Shown here: one piece after another, positions 13,131 through 25,320 of the stretch | How the letters are laid out: each line of letters starts with the position of its first letter | Numbering within the stretch: position 1 is the stretch's first letter | Source: Tolypeutes matacus | Lineage: Eukaryota > Chordata > Mammalia > Cingulata > Chlamyphoridae | Direction: 5' to 3' | DNA: 64,000 bases | NCBI GenBank assembly: GCA_026826555.1 | Contig: JAKSZT010054324.1 | Span: 6,423,063 to 6,487,062, forward strand | The notes under the pieces: model-generated | The model's input: only the letters and a program-made list of their open reading frames with translations | Told to the model about the DNA's origin: nothing | The model's database searches: none | Program-made: the position numbers and the translations under genes

Positions 13131-13500
13131 TTGTACAGCAGTAAAGGACCTTGATAGACAGAAATAGTATCTCTCTCCTGAACACAGAGCAGGTTTGATT
13201 CCCCAGGGCAAAAGACAGGTTCGCTCAACCCCATTATAAAAGAGTCCGTTTCCCTAAGTCAAGATTCTTCTCCTATGACACAACTCTGTGCATGCAGAAA
13301 TCACGTGACCCTCTTTGACTCAATATTTGAGAAGCGTGGCTCAGAGGACCAGCACAAGAAATTATGTTGTTACTCTATACACCTACTATTATTGCTCTGA
13401 GTCATAAAGCTCTTGTCTCTGGTCCAAGGGTGTTGTATCATCTGCCAGCATCCATGAAGATGATTGTGGTAGGCTGACTTGTTAGCTTCCAAGTAGGGTA
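13130..13500 (+). mobile_element. Possible LTR fragment
   Basis: Richer in GC and CpG than its surroundings, with LTR-like promoter layout on the plus strand: TATAAAAG at about 13236, then about 170 bp downstream a CATAAAGCTCTTGTCTC-type segment typical of class I LTR polyadenylation regions. I cannot name a family or define the ends. Confidence 0.35.
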
Positions 13501-14189
13501 AAGTCTTAGATTCTTCACAGTTCTTGACATCATGTAGGTATCTCAGAACATCCTAGCGATTGCCTGATACCTTACTCCATTTTCATTAGGAGTTTTTTGT
13601 GCTATACAAATAATTTATACACTGACATTGAGTCCATCATACTAGGAATTGCTCCATCAAAATTATTTTGGAAAGTGGTAAGCATAAAACTTATAAATTA
13701 AATAAGTAAAGTAAAATGATAAATTATTCTTAATTTAATTTTCAGAACGATTCAAATAAGTTGCAAACTAGCAAATATTTGCATCGATAGTCACAACTCC
13801 GTGCATGTCATTATTTTCAGACTTGATATATTATGTAAAGTATATCTACATCTATAAAGAACTTGCTAGTCATAATGTTTCCAATTTGCAGGCTTCAGAA
13901 TAGTCTTATGAAAATTATATGGGGGTGGGAGGAAAGGCAAGGATACATTGATATTGAGACTGAAATTATGTAACGTTTACAAGTTGATAGAGGATGTCAG
14001 TGGTAAGTTTGTGATTTCAGTCTCCGTGTACTGCCTGCCAGTCTAGCAATTTAATCATTAAACCACTCACTATAAGATACAATGATATCCTCCCAACATT
14101 AAATCTATTCTCCAACACAACTGTAATAGAACCAATCTTAGAATTTCAATGACTAGTATACCATTTCAAAAGACACCTATTATTGTATA

Positions 14190-14835
14190 CTGAAAGCCAC
14201 ATCTCAATCAACATTCTGTGTCTCTCTAGCCATTTTATTCCTCTACACCAAGCTCATTTGCATTCCAGAACCTTTGCAATCACTGTTCACTGGGCCTGAA
14301 ATGCTTTTCTCCAGGCTGCTCAATGGCTGACTTCTCATTATTCACTTTTCAGCCAAAACACCATCTCCTCAGAAAAGACTCATCTGATTATTTCATCTAA
14401 AACATATTTCTTTTCTTTTTTTTTTTTTTAAGATTTTATTTATTTATTCATTTATCCCCCCCCCCCTTGCTGCTTGTGCTCGCTGGGTCAGCTAACCACG
14501 CCGTGCGGGCGGGCTTGCCTTCACCAGGAGGCCCCGGGAAACGAACCCCGGGCCTCCCATATGGTAAACGGGAGCCCTACTGATTGAGCCACAGCTGCTT
14601 CCCAACATATTCCTTTTTTAAAAGCAGTGAACTTTTATCATATCACCTTTAATCTATCTCTCATACCTTTATCATTTCAATTTATTACCTTATTTATATA
14701 CTGGTTCACTTATTTCCTGTCTTCTCCTTCTTAAGGGCAGAGAACATCTCTGTTTTGTGCACTGCTATATATAACTAGGATATAGAACAACTCTAGGCAT
14801 ACATTTGTTGAACAAATGAATAAATGTTTTCATTA
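14190..14835 (+). mobile_element. L2 LINE 3' end split by a SINE
   Basis: A well preserved sense L2 tail. The left part (14190-14400) carries 'cctttgcaatcactgttcac', 'gctgctcaatggctgacttc' and 'accatctcctcagaaaagac', all in the order expected for late ORF2. It is interrupted by a DAS SINE and resumes at 14618 with 'ttatttatatactggttcac', 'agggcagagaacatctctgt', and the terminal TTTGTTGAACAAATGAATAAATG. The split dates the SINE as younger. Confidence 0.85.
14415..14603 (-). mobile_element. DAS SINE, long GC-rich type
   Basis: A minus-strand copy with its A-rich tail read as T-rich sequence at the left. The body has the tRNA-like head (A box 'tggctcaatcagtaggg' class; B box near 'cggggttcgtttccc') and the extra 3' body 'agcgagcacaagcagcaagg'. 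Flanking duplications are AACATATTTCTTTT (14401-14414) and AACATATTCCTTTT (14604-14617), one mismatch. It interrupts an L2 element. Confidence 0.95.
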
Positions 14836-16584
14836 AATCCTAACAACCTTCAAATAGATATTAATATTCTTTAGGTTTTTTTATGAGAAAAGTATGGCTC
14901 AAATAAATAAGCTGCTCAGGTAACACAAACAGTAAATGATGGAGCAGTGAAAAACCATATCTGGCTAAACTTCAAAGGTTGTACATTTAACCACTATGAT
15001 TTCAGAACCTTACTTCATATAAATCACATATAAGCTTTCCCACAAGAATTCTTTACCCCCTTACTTACTCTGAGTCAGAACTCAGCTCCTTTTCTTGTTC
15101 CCCAGAAAGAATCCACTCTTATCTCAAGCAAGTATTAAGAAATGTATTGACCTGAAGGAGAGCTAGAGGAGAAACATTATTTCATACATCTTGCAACAAA
15201 CTAGTTAAAAAGTCTCATGGACTACTGCTCCCTTCTGCATCACATGATGTAATTTTATCCATACCCCTTATTATTCAACAGCAATTCAGGTCTTTCCAGC
15301 TTTTCCTCCAAACTGAAATAAATATCCATTATTTAAGTCAGCAAAGAGCATTCTGGAATCAGATTTCTTGTCCCAACTTAAGTCCATGTGAGGATTATAA
15401 ATGAAAAATGTTTTTTTCTCAAATCAGATCTGTCTAGATTCAGCACCTTAATAAGTAAACCAAGTAAAACTTTTCATTTTAGCCTCCCCATTACAGAGAG
15501 TGCTGTATTTGAAAGAACAAAAGAAAACTTTACGAAGAAGTCCTATCCATAAGATGAACCCAAAATGCAGAAGCTAAAGACAACTGAAAGTTTGGTGAGG
15601 TAATATTTTATCAATCCAGGATAGAAATTTTAGATTATTGAGAGGTCTTATGCCGAATATGTCCCATGATATGCACTATTTTGGCTCTCATGGCAAAATT
15701 AGGTTTTTAGTGAAATATTGCAATATAGGCCTGTAGAAAAGTCACTAACATTTACAATCATAGTGTAAACTATTCTGAAGGTACCAGCTCTTGAATAGTA
15801 TCATATTTCATGTAGTTTGCCCTTGTTGTTCAGGATCCAAATAGGAAAGTGCCAAATGTGTGTCTGAAGCTATTTTGAATTAATAGTCATGGTTCTGAAC
15901 CTTGCCTCCACATATAAACACAGCAAAATAGGATTCCTTTTAGAGAAAATGAAACTCAATAAGAAAAAAAAAAGACCAACAAAATGGTACATATATTTAT
16001 AACTGCACAACCAAGCTTATGGTATAATGCATTACAGTTTCACAAACAATCGATACAAATTATTGGATATAAAATTACTTTTTGATGACCACTGTGAAAA
16101 TACAAGCTGTTCAAGTCATTCCTCACACTATTATTGATTTTACTCTACCTTTTATATTGCATTTTGAAAGCACTTGATGTCAGTTTTTAAGTCTCCAGTC
16201 TATAGTAAAATACTAAGCAAATTCAGGTAGACTAGAATTTTCCAAGGGATATCAAGGAAGAAGGGGTTCTTGAGAAAATTCTTCTTTTGAATTTCCCATT
16301 CCAAAAAGGATCTCTTTTTATTGGAGATACAAAAATATTTACAAAGTCATTTTTCCAGTAACCACTTGAAATTGTTCCAGAATTTTAAGTCTTGCAGTGA
16401 TTTTTTCCATTGTTCTAATATGTGTGTGTGTTACAATATGACACACAACTGCAACATTTAAATAGGGGGGTTACTTTATGTTTAATTCTTGTTTTTCAAT
16501 TACCATTGAATAAAAACTCAGGATTCCTAAGAAATAGATGCAACTGCCTCAGTAATGCTGAAATACTAATTGCTTTCAAAGCAT
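14836..16584. other. Unique-looking AT-rich stretch
   Basis: No gene or named repeat was recognised in this interval. Confidence 0.4.
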
Positions 16585-17460
16585 ATGTTATAGCCTGGCT
16601 TTCCCAGGAAACAGGCTCTGAAATGGAGATTTGCATGCACAAATTTTATTAGGAAAAGCCCTCAGAGAAAACACCTAGGAAGGAGTGAAAGAAGCAGGAT
16701 TGGACTATAAGAGAATGTGGACTACCATGTAGGTGTCTCAATTGATCCCAAAAGAAGTCTAAATCTGGGATGGCCCTTTGGGCATAGCTCAGATTGAAGA
16801 AAGGGTGCTGTCTTAGCCAGGCTGTTATGACAAATACCACATATGTGTTGGCTTAAACCATGGGAATTTATTGGCTTACAGTTTTGAGTTTAGGAGAAGT
16901 CCAAAATTGGGGCATCACCAAGGCAATACTTTCTCCCCAAGGTCTGTAACATTTTGGTGCTAGGTGCTGACAATTCTTGGGATTCCTTGGCCTATGTCCC
17001 TGCCTCATGCCACATAGTATTGTCATCTCCTTTTTTCTTCTGTGTTTGGTTGACTTCTTGATTCCAACTTCTTATGGCATTCTCTGACTACATCTGGATT
17101 TGTTCTGCTCATAAAGGGCTCCAGTAATCCAGATTAGGACCCACCCAACCTCATTCAATTGGGTCACACTTTAACTAAAAATAGCATACTCAAGAGATAC
17201 AATTTGCAATGAGTTAATACCCACATGGATGGTAAGCAAGATTAAGAACAGGTCTAAATTAGGGTATATTGTTCATCCTACCTACCTCAGGGGACTTACC
17301 TTTGTATCATCCCTCAACCAGTCATTAGATTTATCACCCCCTCAAGATTTTTTTAAGATATAGACTACTCCAGAGAAGAAGGATGCAGGACCTCAGGCAA
17401 TGCAGCCCCTCAGCCAAGGACTGTGTGATCCTAAATTATCCTTGGATAATTGACCTATGT
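16585..17460 (-). mobile_element. Possible older LTR-like element interrupted by a MaLR LTR
   Basis: Sequence on both sides of the MaLR-type LTR (16585-16808 and about 17285-17460) is less AT-rich than its surroundings and carries 'aaattttattag' (AATAAA-like on the minus strand). I recall similar wording in other mammalian repeats but cannot name the family. The continuity across the insertion is an inference. Confidence 0.25.
16809..17284 (-). mobile_element. MaLR/ERVL-like solo LTR
   Basis: Antisense LTR. The left edge TGTCTTAGCC is the reverse complement of the terminal CTAAGACA typical of MaLR LTRs. The characteristic 'ggcttaaaccatgggaattt' segment with TTTATT at 16867-16872 (AATAAA on the minus strand) follows. 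The right edge is approximate and I found no clear duplication. It resembles the elements at 58403-58895 and 61140-61560. Confidence 0.7.
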
Positions 17461-17473
17461 ATATTTAAAATTT

Positions 17474-17513
17474 GTGTGTGTGTGTGTATATATATTAATT
17501 ATATATATATATA
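17474..17513. repeat. (TG)n/(TA)n microsatellite
   Basis: Short TG run passing into TA repeats. Confidence 0.8.
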
Positions 17514-18699
17514 AAATCAATAATTCAAGGGAGAATATAATACTGGAGAAATTAGTTCATGTGAATGACCAGTCCACTGTAGGATGAGATGACAATCCAT
17601 TAATTCTTCAGCTATTTCCAAACATCCTCAGGATAAAGGGGCAATTTATCAGCCATGCCTACCAGGCTCACACTCTGACTTGCTTATTACTCCACTTTCT
17701 TTCCTTTACTCTAATCCCAATTTTGCCAACTCCCTTTGGCTCATTAGTGTTGCCTTATGCATTCAAAAATGTTTTCATGAATTTTGGTTAACAAGGGTGG
17801 TGGTGTAGGGTGCTCTAGGGTTCCATTCCCCTAGAGAATTGTTCAACAACTAGCAAAAATTGACAGAACCATCTTCCTCAGAGCTCTGGAAAACAGTTAA
17901 AGGGTTGTAATTACTGGGTGAGCACAGAATCAAGAAAACAAAACTGAAAAAATGGTAGGAGAAGCACAAATAACCCTTGCTGGCACCTCTCCAAGTTCTC
18001 CTCAACACAGCATGGAGTTGGCCTACACTTTCCAGAGGAAAAATGGTTACCCCTAAGCACATACTGGGTTCCTGTATGTCAGTGCCATTCTGTCAGGTGG
18101 AAACATGAAAGTCTGAACCATGATCATCCTCTTTGGCTTGCCTTCCCTTAATTTGCACTGCTGGAAGAAGAAGAAACAATAAAATCAAAGCAGACTGGGA
18201 CAAAGCAATACCTACTTCAAGACATACAATAAAGCACTTGGGGGGGGGGATTCTATTACATAGGGAGTAGAGGGGGCATTTGGATACTGTAAATGGGGGA
18301 ATTCTTAAGGCCATTTACTCATGCCCAGGACAAGAAACATGTTTCGAAAAGATAGAGAAGATGCCAAGCTTAATTTTGGGTGTGATACTCTTGTTATTAG
18401 AGGCTAAACTCTGAAGGAGAGTGCTAGCCAACATAGATTCAATTTGCAAAGACTGTAAAAGAATTTTTGCATTTGTTTTTTGTTTTTGTTTTTGTTTTTG
18501 TTTTGCAGAAAACACTCAAAGAAATCTCTGTCATATCACTAGCTGGATACAAACTTAAAAGCTTAGGAAATAAATTAAAAAGTTGAAACACAAAAAAATT
18601 TAAAATGTACAGTGTACAATCACAGTAAAACTTCAGAAACCATTAATAAAGAAGACAGCTCTGAACATGTTAAACAAAGACTTTTTTTTTTTTTTAATG

Positions 18700-19540
18700 A
18701 TCCTCAATATGCACAAAGAGGTAAAAGAAAACACTGGGGGGGGGGGGGAATTAAAGGATATAAGGAAAATGATAACTGAACAAAAATGAGAGTTTCAATA
18801 AAGAGATAGAAATTATAAAAATGAAACAAACAGATACTGGCCTCCAAGGCCAAAATAACTGAAATTAAAAATTCCTTAGAGGATTTCAACAGCAGATTGG
18901 AACTGGCAGAGAACTGGAAGATAGGACATTTGAAATGGTAAAAGATGAGGAAAAGAGAAAAAAAAGAATGAAGAAAAGTGAACAGAGCTTAAGAGACATG
19001 TGGAAACCATTAAGGAACGAATATATGCAATGAAATCCCAGAAGGAGAAGGAAAAGAAAGAAAGGGCAAAAGGACTATTCAAAGAAATATTGTCAGAAAA
19101 CTTCCCAAAATTAATGAAAAATATGAATATACACATTCAAGAAGCCAAACTAACCCCAAGAGGATAAAATTGAAGAGAATCATGCCCAGACAATTTATAA
19201 TCAAACTGTTGAATACCAAGGAGAAAGAGATACTTCTGCAAGATAGTATATTGATAGCTGCAAGAGAAAAACAACATGTCCTATATAAAGGAGCCCCAAT
19301 AAGTGCTGATTTCTCTTCAGAAAATATGGAAGAAGGCGGCAGTAGGATGAAATATTTAAAGTCCTGAAAGAAAATATTACCAACCATGAATATTATATCT
19401 GATAAGACTTTCTTTCAAAAATGAGGCAGAGATAAAGACATTCCCTGATAAACAAAAGCTGAAGAAGTATGTTACCACTAGGCATGCTCAACCAGCAATG
19501 CTAAAGGGAGTTTTTCAGATTGAAAGGAAGGACACTAGAC
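18700..19540 (+). pseudogene. L1 ORF1 remnant
   Basis: Decayed ORF1, the L1 RNA-binding chaperone. The region runs from lysine/glutamate-rich coiled-coil-like sequence through 'gaggatttcaacagcagatt', 'ttcccaaaattaatgaaaaa', a 'gacaatttataatcaaactg' segment, to 'cctgataaacaaaagctgaa' and 'caatgctaaagggagttttt', in the order known for old L1/HAL1 ORF1. Stops and frameshifts interrupt it; the longest plus frame (19170-19367) covers only a middle part. Confidence 0.75.
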
Positions 19541-20049
19541 AGTAGATCAAAGTAGCATGCAGGAATAAAGATCTCTAGTAAAGGTAACAACATGGATAAT
19601 TATAAGAGCCAGTTCTATTGTATTTTACTTTTGGTATGCTATCCAACGTTTTACTCCTTACAAGTTGTAAAATGCAAATGCATAAAAAGTAATGATGAAT
19701 CTGTACTTTGGGAAATACAATGTATAAAAGTATAATTTGTAACAAGAACAGAAACTTGGGGGGATGAAGGAGAGTAGGAACATAGATTTTGTATGCTATT
19801 GAAGTTAATTTGGTATCAAATCAAACATGATTGTGATGGGTACAGGATGTTAAATTTAAGTCCCATGATAACTTCAAAGAAAATCATTGAAAAATATACA
19901 TGAAAGGAAATGAGAAAGGAATCAAAATGGTTAATTACTAAAAATTAATAAAAATGAAAATAAGTAGTAATGGAAGAATTGAGGGACAAAAAATGTATAA
20001 AATTTACAAAAATGAAATAGCAAAATAGCAGAAGAAAGTCCTGCATTAT

Positions 20050-22440
20050 CAGGAATTATCTCAAATATAAATTATTTAAACTCTCTAGTCAAAAGGTAGA
20101 AATTGGCAGAATAAATTAAAAACATGACACAACTGTTTGCTGCTTAAAAGAGACTCACCTTACATTCAAAGACACAAAAAGGTTTATAGAGGAAAATGGG
20201 GGGAAAAATTCCATGCAACTAGAATCCAAAAGAGAGCTGGAGTAGCTATACTAATATCAGATAAAACAGATGTTAAGTAAAAAACAATTAAAAGGGACAA
20301 AGAAGGACTCTATATACTGATTAAGGGGTCAATTCAACAAGAGGATATATCATAATTATACATTTATATACAATTATAAATATATTCATACCTAACGCAG
20401 AGCCCTAAAATATATTAAGCAAATATTGACATATTTGATTGAAAACAAAAACTTCCGTGATGCAGATAAGGCAGTGCTGAGACAGAAATTTATAGCTCTA
20501 AATGATTACATTAAAAAAGAAAGAACTCAAATAGGAGACCTAATCTCACAACTGGAGGATCTAGAAAAAGAAAAGCAAACAAAGTCCAAAGTCAGCAGAA
20601 GAAAGGAAATAAAGATTAGAGCAGAAATAAATGAAATAAAGAATAAAATAAAGAACAGTAGCGTGGGGGGTGGAATTTGCGGAGGAAGAGGCGGCCACCA
20701 GGAGGTTATCCCCGAAGGGCAGGCCCCAAAGGCCACGGTGCTGAGAGCCCTCAGCCCCTTGCTGAAGGGCAGGCTCCCCTGGTCTTGACTCGACCTCAAG
20801 CTCGTCTGGAAGTGCCCTCCAACCCTGAGGCCAGTGAAAACAGATCCGCCTCATCAATAGCTGCATCCAGAGGCTTCTGGAAATCACCGAAGGGTCAGAA
20901 TTTCTCAGACTGCAGGTGGAGGGTGGTGGATGCTCCGGATTTCAATTTTCACTGGATACAGTTAACAACCACAACGGGGTATTTGAACACGGTGAGGCAA
21001 GAGTGGTGGTTGGCTCTGATAGCTTGGCCTTCGTAAAAGGGGCCCAGGTGGACTTCAGCCAAGAACTAATCCGAAGTTCATTTCAAGTGTTGAACAATTC
21101 CTCAAGGGCAGCAAGACTGCTCCTGTGGGTCATAGTTCTTTGCCAAATGTTGATGAGTGACCTAGAGATTGCCATCAGTCATGCCAGTTTGAGGAATCTG
21201 GGGTTAGTAGAATACTAGAAATTTCCTTCTAATCATGGTCCTCTCTCAATTTTGTTTCATTCAACCCAGGAGTGTTGTATTTTGCCACTGTTATTTTCAG
21301 AATGTGAAGCTTTTACTCTTGGCTTTATTTTCCCACACAATTCTGAGGCCAAGCCCTCAAATGCTGTTACCTCGGATTTAATCACTGGTTGAAACCCACT
21401 GTAATCTATAAACCTCCAAGGCTCCAGAATTTGGAGCTACTGCCCTGACCTTCAGAGTGCTTTTATGTATGTGTATAGCTACGTATAAAAGCTTCACTTT
21501 AAAAGAAAGTCCTTATTTACTAATGTTTTGGATCAGGACCATAGATTGGCTAGCTTAAACAATTGTTACTAGGCTAAAGAGGATGAGAAAAATGAAAGAC
21601 AAATGAAATTTTCTCTTTCATCTCACCCTTTGTGAATGTGCCACTTGATACTTGCATTATCCTTATTTTGTATACAACCCTTTCACCACTTACCATTTGT
21701 TAAGGCAAATTCATTCTCCTCTCTTAAAAAAAAAACAAAATAACAACAAACAATACAGTGAATCAATGAAACCAAATGTTGGTTTTTTGAAAATATCAAT
21801 AAAAATCACAAACCTTTAGCTAGACTGAAAAATAAAAGAGAGAAAAGATGCAAATAATTAAAATCAGAAATGAAGAGGGGGCATTACTACCGACCCCAAA
21901 GAAATTAAAAGGATTACAAAAGATTATGAACAACTACATGCCAGCTAATTAGATAACCTAGATGAAATGGACAAATTCCTACAAACACAGAAACTAGTTA
22001 CACCAACTCATGAAGAAGTTGTAGATCTCAACATACCACAAACTAGTAAAGATATGAAATTAGTAATCAAAAACATACCAACAAAGAAAAGCCTAGGAGC
22101 AGATGACTTCAGTAGTGAATTTTATCAAATATTCAAAGAAGAATTAACACCAATCTTGTTCCAATACTTCCAAAAAATTGAAGAGGAGGGGACAACATTA
22201 ACTCATTCTATGAGGTCAACATTGCCCTAATACTAAAGCTAGATAAAAATACCACAAGAAAAGAAAATTACAGAACAATATCCCTTATGAATATAGATGC
22301 AAACGTTCTCAACAAAATACTAGAAAACTGAATCTAACAGCACATTAAACGGATTTTATATCATGGTCAAATGGGATTTATCCTAGGTATGTAACATAAG
22401 AAAATCAATTAATATAATACAACTTTATGACCTTGTGTTA
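20050..22440 (+). pseudogene. L1 ORF2 remnant (endonuclease to early RT)
   Basis: Starts with the endonuclease N-terminal region (asparagine/leucine-rich stretch 'ttatttaaactctctagtca', then 'agagactcaccttacattca'). Most of the endonuclease after about 20430 is deleted. The linker region with residues [16 protein letters not shown] follows, then the ISCA2 insertion (20660-21737), then the region before the RT (residues MDKFLQTQKLVTPTHEEVV, frame 21967-22230) and the early RT with 'tcccttatgaatatagatgc'. Coding sequence ends near 22395, where a second deletion joins it to the 3' end of the element. The reverse transcriptase active site is absent. Confidence 0.8.
20660..21737 (+). pseudogene. 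ISCA2P: ISCA2 processed pseudogene
   Basis: Retrocopy of ISCA2, the mitochondrial A-type iron-sulfur cluster assembly protein that matures [4Fe-4S] enzymes with ISCA1 and IBA57. The best frame (20916-21218) contains [35 protein letters not shown] and [12 protein letters not shown], clearly the ISCA2 core. The upstream part (to 20915) matches in another frame, e.g. the RLLEITEGS coding at about 20868-20895. It lacks introns, retains a long 3' UTR and ends in a poly(A) tail at 21727-21737. Small deletions occur after GGCSGFQ and after DTV, and a frameshift after QVLNN removes the C-terminal CSCG cysteine motif from frame. It interrupts L1 ORF2. A weak duplication (AAGAACAGTAG at the left, AACAATACAGTG at the right) may mark the insertion. 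Confidence 0.93.
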
Positions 22441-23510
22441 AGTAGTGGCTTCTTAGAATTTACACCAAAAGCATGAGAAGAAAATAGATAAATAGGACCT
22501 CATCAAAATTTGAAACTTTTGTGTATCAAAAGACTTCATCATGAAATTGAAAGGAAAACTTACATAAAGGGAGAAAATATTAGGAAACCACATATCTGCT
22601 ATGGAAATAATATTCAGAATATATAAAGAAATCCTTCAGCTCAACAACCAAAAGACAAATAATCTAGTCAAAACGGGTAAAAGTCTTGAATAGTCATTTC
22701 CCCAAAGAAGATATACGAATGGCTAAAAAGCATATGAAAATATGCTCAACATCACTAGCCCTTAGGAAAATGCAAATCAAACCACAATTAGATAAGATTT
22801 CACACCCATTAGAATGGCTACTGTTCTGAAAAGAGCAAGTGTTGAGGGTATGTGGAAAGATAGGAATGCTTGCACATTTTTGGTGGGAGTATAAATTGGT
22901 GCAGTCATTTGGAAAAAAGTGTGGCTTTTTCTCAGAAAATTAACTATAGAATTCCCATAGAGCCCAGCAATCCCACTATGTGGCCTAGATACAAAATAAT
23001 AGAAAGTGGGCACCTGAACAGATATTTGCACACTGATGTTCAAAGTTGCATTATTCACAATTGCCAAAAGTTAGAAGCAACCCAAGTTTTCATTAACAGA
23101 TGAATGAATAAACAAAATGTGTTAAATATATGCAATGAAATATTATACAGCTGAAAAAAGGAACGGGAGTTCTGATGCATGCTACAAAATGGATGAACCT
23201 TGAAGATACCATGTTGAGTGAAATAAGCCAGACACAAAAGGACACCCATTTTATGATGTCACTTTATATGTAATAATTAGAATACGGAAATTCACAAAGT
23301 CAGAAACTAGAATACAGTTTACTAGGGCCCAATGAGGGTGGGTAATGTGGAGTTAATGCTTAAATGGTATAGAGTTTTTAATTGCAGTGATGGAAAATTT
23401 TTGGTAATGGATGGTGGTGATGGCAAAACACCATGAATGTAACACCAAATTATATTTCTGAAAGTGAATAAAATGGAAAATATTAGGTTGTCTATGTTAC
23501 CAGAATAAAA
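22441..23510 (+). mobile_element. L1 C-terminal ORF2 and 3' UTR
   Basis: Carries the typical late ORF2 wording: 'aacatcactagcccttagga', 'tggtgggagtataaattggt', 'cccagcaatcccactatgtg', 'gatgttcaaagttgcattat' and 'ttgagtgaaataagccagac', with disrupted frames. The 3' UTR from about 23250 ends in an A-rich tail at 23505-23515. Confidence 0.85.
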
Positions 23511-23524
23511 AAAAATATTTTCAT

Positions 23525-23825
23525 CCTGCAATTTGACATTTTTCTGATTCAGTCCTTCTCTTTTGACATGACTTTATCCAAGTAACCTTCTTTGACCCTC
23601 CGTGCTGCATTAGATGCTTCCTCTCTGATCCCACTGTACCTGTACAGTTCCCTGTCAAGGATCTTCTCACATACTATGTTCATATCTATGAATCTCACAT
23701 CAAATGCCAAGATCTCTGAAGTCAAGGGCCATCTATCCTGTTCCCTGTTATATACTCATCAACTAGCATGCTGCTTGGTAAATTGTTGAATATGACAAAT
23801 GTTTATTAATATATTAAAGAATGAA
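23525..23825 (+). mobile_element. L2 LINE 3' fragment
   Basis: Sense L2 directly downstream of the L1. It shows late-ORF2 wording 'aaccttctttgaccctccgt', then 'caagggccatctatcctgtt', 'aactagcatgctgcttggta' and an ending resembling TTGAATATGACAAATGTTTATTAAT. Divergent. Confidence 0.55.
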
Positions 23826-24599
23826 GTTAAGAAAGGTGGCCACTAGAGGGGAAACCACTTAACTTTACCCTTTAAAGTGAGGGTGGGACTTGAGCTGGAA
23901 GAAAAGGGATAAAGGAATTTCTGGCTTCACATCTTGAAAGATGATTATAGGGCTATTTCTCTAGAAATACATCTTAAAGTCAACAATAATAAGTTATGCA
24001 TCTGTGATACATTTAAATATTTTATCTTTACCAATAAAATATAAAGATTATATCTAATTTTCCCTTATCCCTCCTAGCTGAGAACTTGAAAAGAGGGAAA
24101 TAAGCTTGGTCTCTGAGAGTTAAAATTTAAAACAAATGTATAATAGGCAGAGTACTGATGAGCAAATCCAATATTAACTGAATAATCTCTATGTTAAAAC
24201 CCAGCATTTCAGATATTTACAGCACATCATCTTGTGAGGTTAAAAAAAAAATAGATTCTAAATTTGCTGCATCATTTCGGCCCTGTCTATAAAATGTAAA
24301 TACATCCGGTTGATTGAAGTGTCCAGATGTTTTGGCATGATATAATAACATCTTTAGACTACCAAGTATGTCACAGTAATAATTATACTATAAATAGCTG
24401 ATAAATTTTTTTTTAATTGTTGAGAGTTCTTGAACCTAAATTGGGTGGAATATTGTTTTCTTGGAATAAAACTATATGCAGATTCACTTTTCTTGTAGAA
24501 TACAATAATATGCCCTCACGCTTCCAGCTGCTTCTCATTGACACTCTGTTTGTAAGGTCTTCAGAAATAAAACTTTCATATCTACTAGAATTCTTTTCT
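23826..24599. other. No recognisable feature
   Basis: AT-rich sequence. Overlapping open frames on both strands at 24413-24647 mirror each other and resemble nothing known. Confidence 0.35.
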
Positions 24600-24745
24600 A
24601 TCTTTGCCACTGATCTATTGAGTGACTCTGAACAAGTCACATTGTGAGTCTGGCCTGTTATTTTATCTTAAAATTCAGAGGCTGGCTAGATGATCACCAA
24701 GACCCTTTTCAGTTCTAATAATTGATGACTTTATGATTTTAACCT
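24600..24745 (+). mobile_element. MIR SINE fragment
   Basis: Sense MIR 3' half: 'gactctgaacaagtcacatt', then 'tagatgatcaccaagaccct' and 'tttcagttctaataattgat', in the expected order. Confidence 0.7.
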
Positions 24746-25134
24746 CCACTGGTAAAAGATATTATTGTCATGAATGCCATATTGTATATTGACATTCTTA
24801 ATCCAGCAAAACTGACTTGTGCTGAGGATTTGCATTCTTACTCAATAAAGAAAGAGGCCCTTGGTCTTTTTCTACTCTTTTGCAGGCCTCAGTAGTACAA
24901 CATGACTTGTTCTAGTGCACCCAGATTTTGCACCTCATCTTCAGGAGCTTTTTAAATTTGATTGCGTTACAAGGTAAAAGAGGGGACAGGTCATTCAGAT
25001 TATTTCTTCTTGTGTATCTTTTCTTACCCACTTTAATTCAAGCATACATCACTTTCTTAAAAGCATGATTGGTAAGCAAAAATGAACTAACAGAAACATC
25101 TCTCTAGGCTATAACCTTGTTAGTAATAATAATA

Positions 25135-25320
25135 AATAAATAATTGCTAGCGTTTGTTGAGCAAGGATTATGTTTCAGGCACTCTGTAATATAACAACGA
25201 CCCTATGAAATATGTATTATCATCTCCATTTATACTGACATACAATCTAAGTCCCAGAGGGACTTGTAAATGCCGGTAAGTAACAGGGTCAGTGTTGGAA
25301 GAAACCATTTGGAGACTTGT
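25135..25320 (-). mobile_element. MIR SINE fragment
   Basis: Antisense MIR: 'gcgtttgttgagcaaggatt', 'tttcaggcactctgtaatat', 'gaccctatgaaatatgtatt', followed by 'agtcccagagggacttgtaa' and 'taacagggtcagtgttggaa'. Order and wording fit an antisense MIR. Confidence 0.7.

Larger units (their letters stand above)
17779..23510 (+). mobile_element. Near full-length, decayed L1 LINE with nested pseudogene
   Basis: Sense L1 of an old mammalian (L1M/HAL1-related) type. In order: 5' UTR-like sequence, ORF1 remnant, inter-ORF spacer, ORF2 remnant with internal deletions, C-terminal ORF2/3' end and 3' UTR, then an A-rich tail. A candidate duplication of 14 bp, AAAAATGTTTTCAT (17765-17778) and AAAAATATTTTCAT (23511-23524), has one mismatch and brackets the whole. 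Its 3' UTR shows the 'ggatggtggtgatggcaaaa' and 'aatgtaacaccaaatt' wording of L1MA/L1MB-type elements. About 1.08 kb within it is a later ISCA2 retrocopy. All reading frames are broken. Confidence 0.85.

Noticed and set aside
19079..19387. 102-residue minus frame
   Set aside because: Antisense to the L1 ORF1 relic, hydrophobic because of A-rich template.
20527..20887. Minus-strand frames of 90-108 residues
   Set aside because: Shadows of the plus-strand L1 ORF2 relic and ISCA2 pseudogene.
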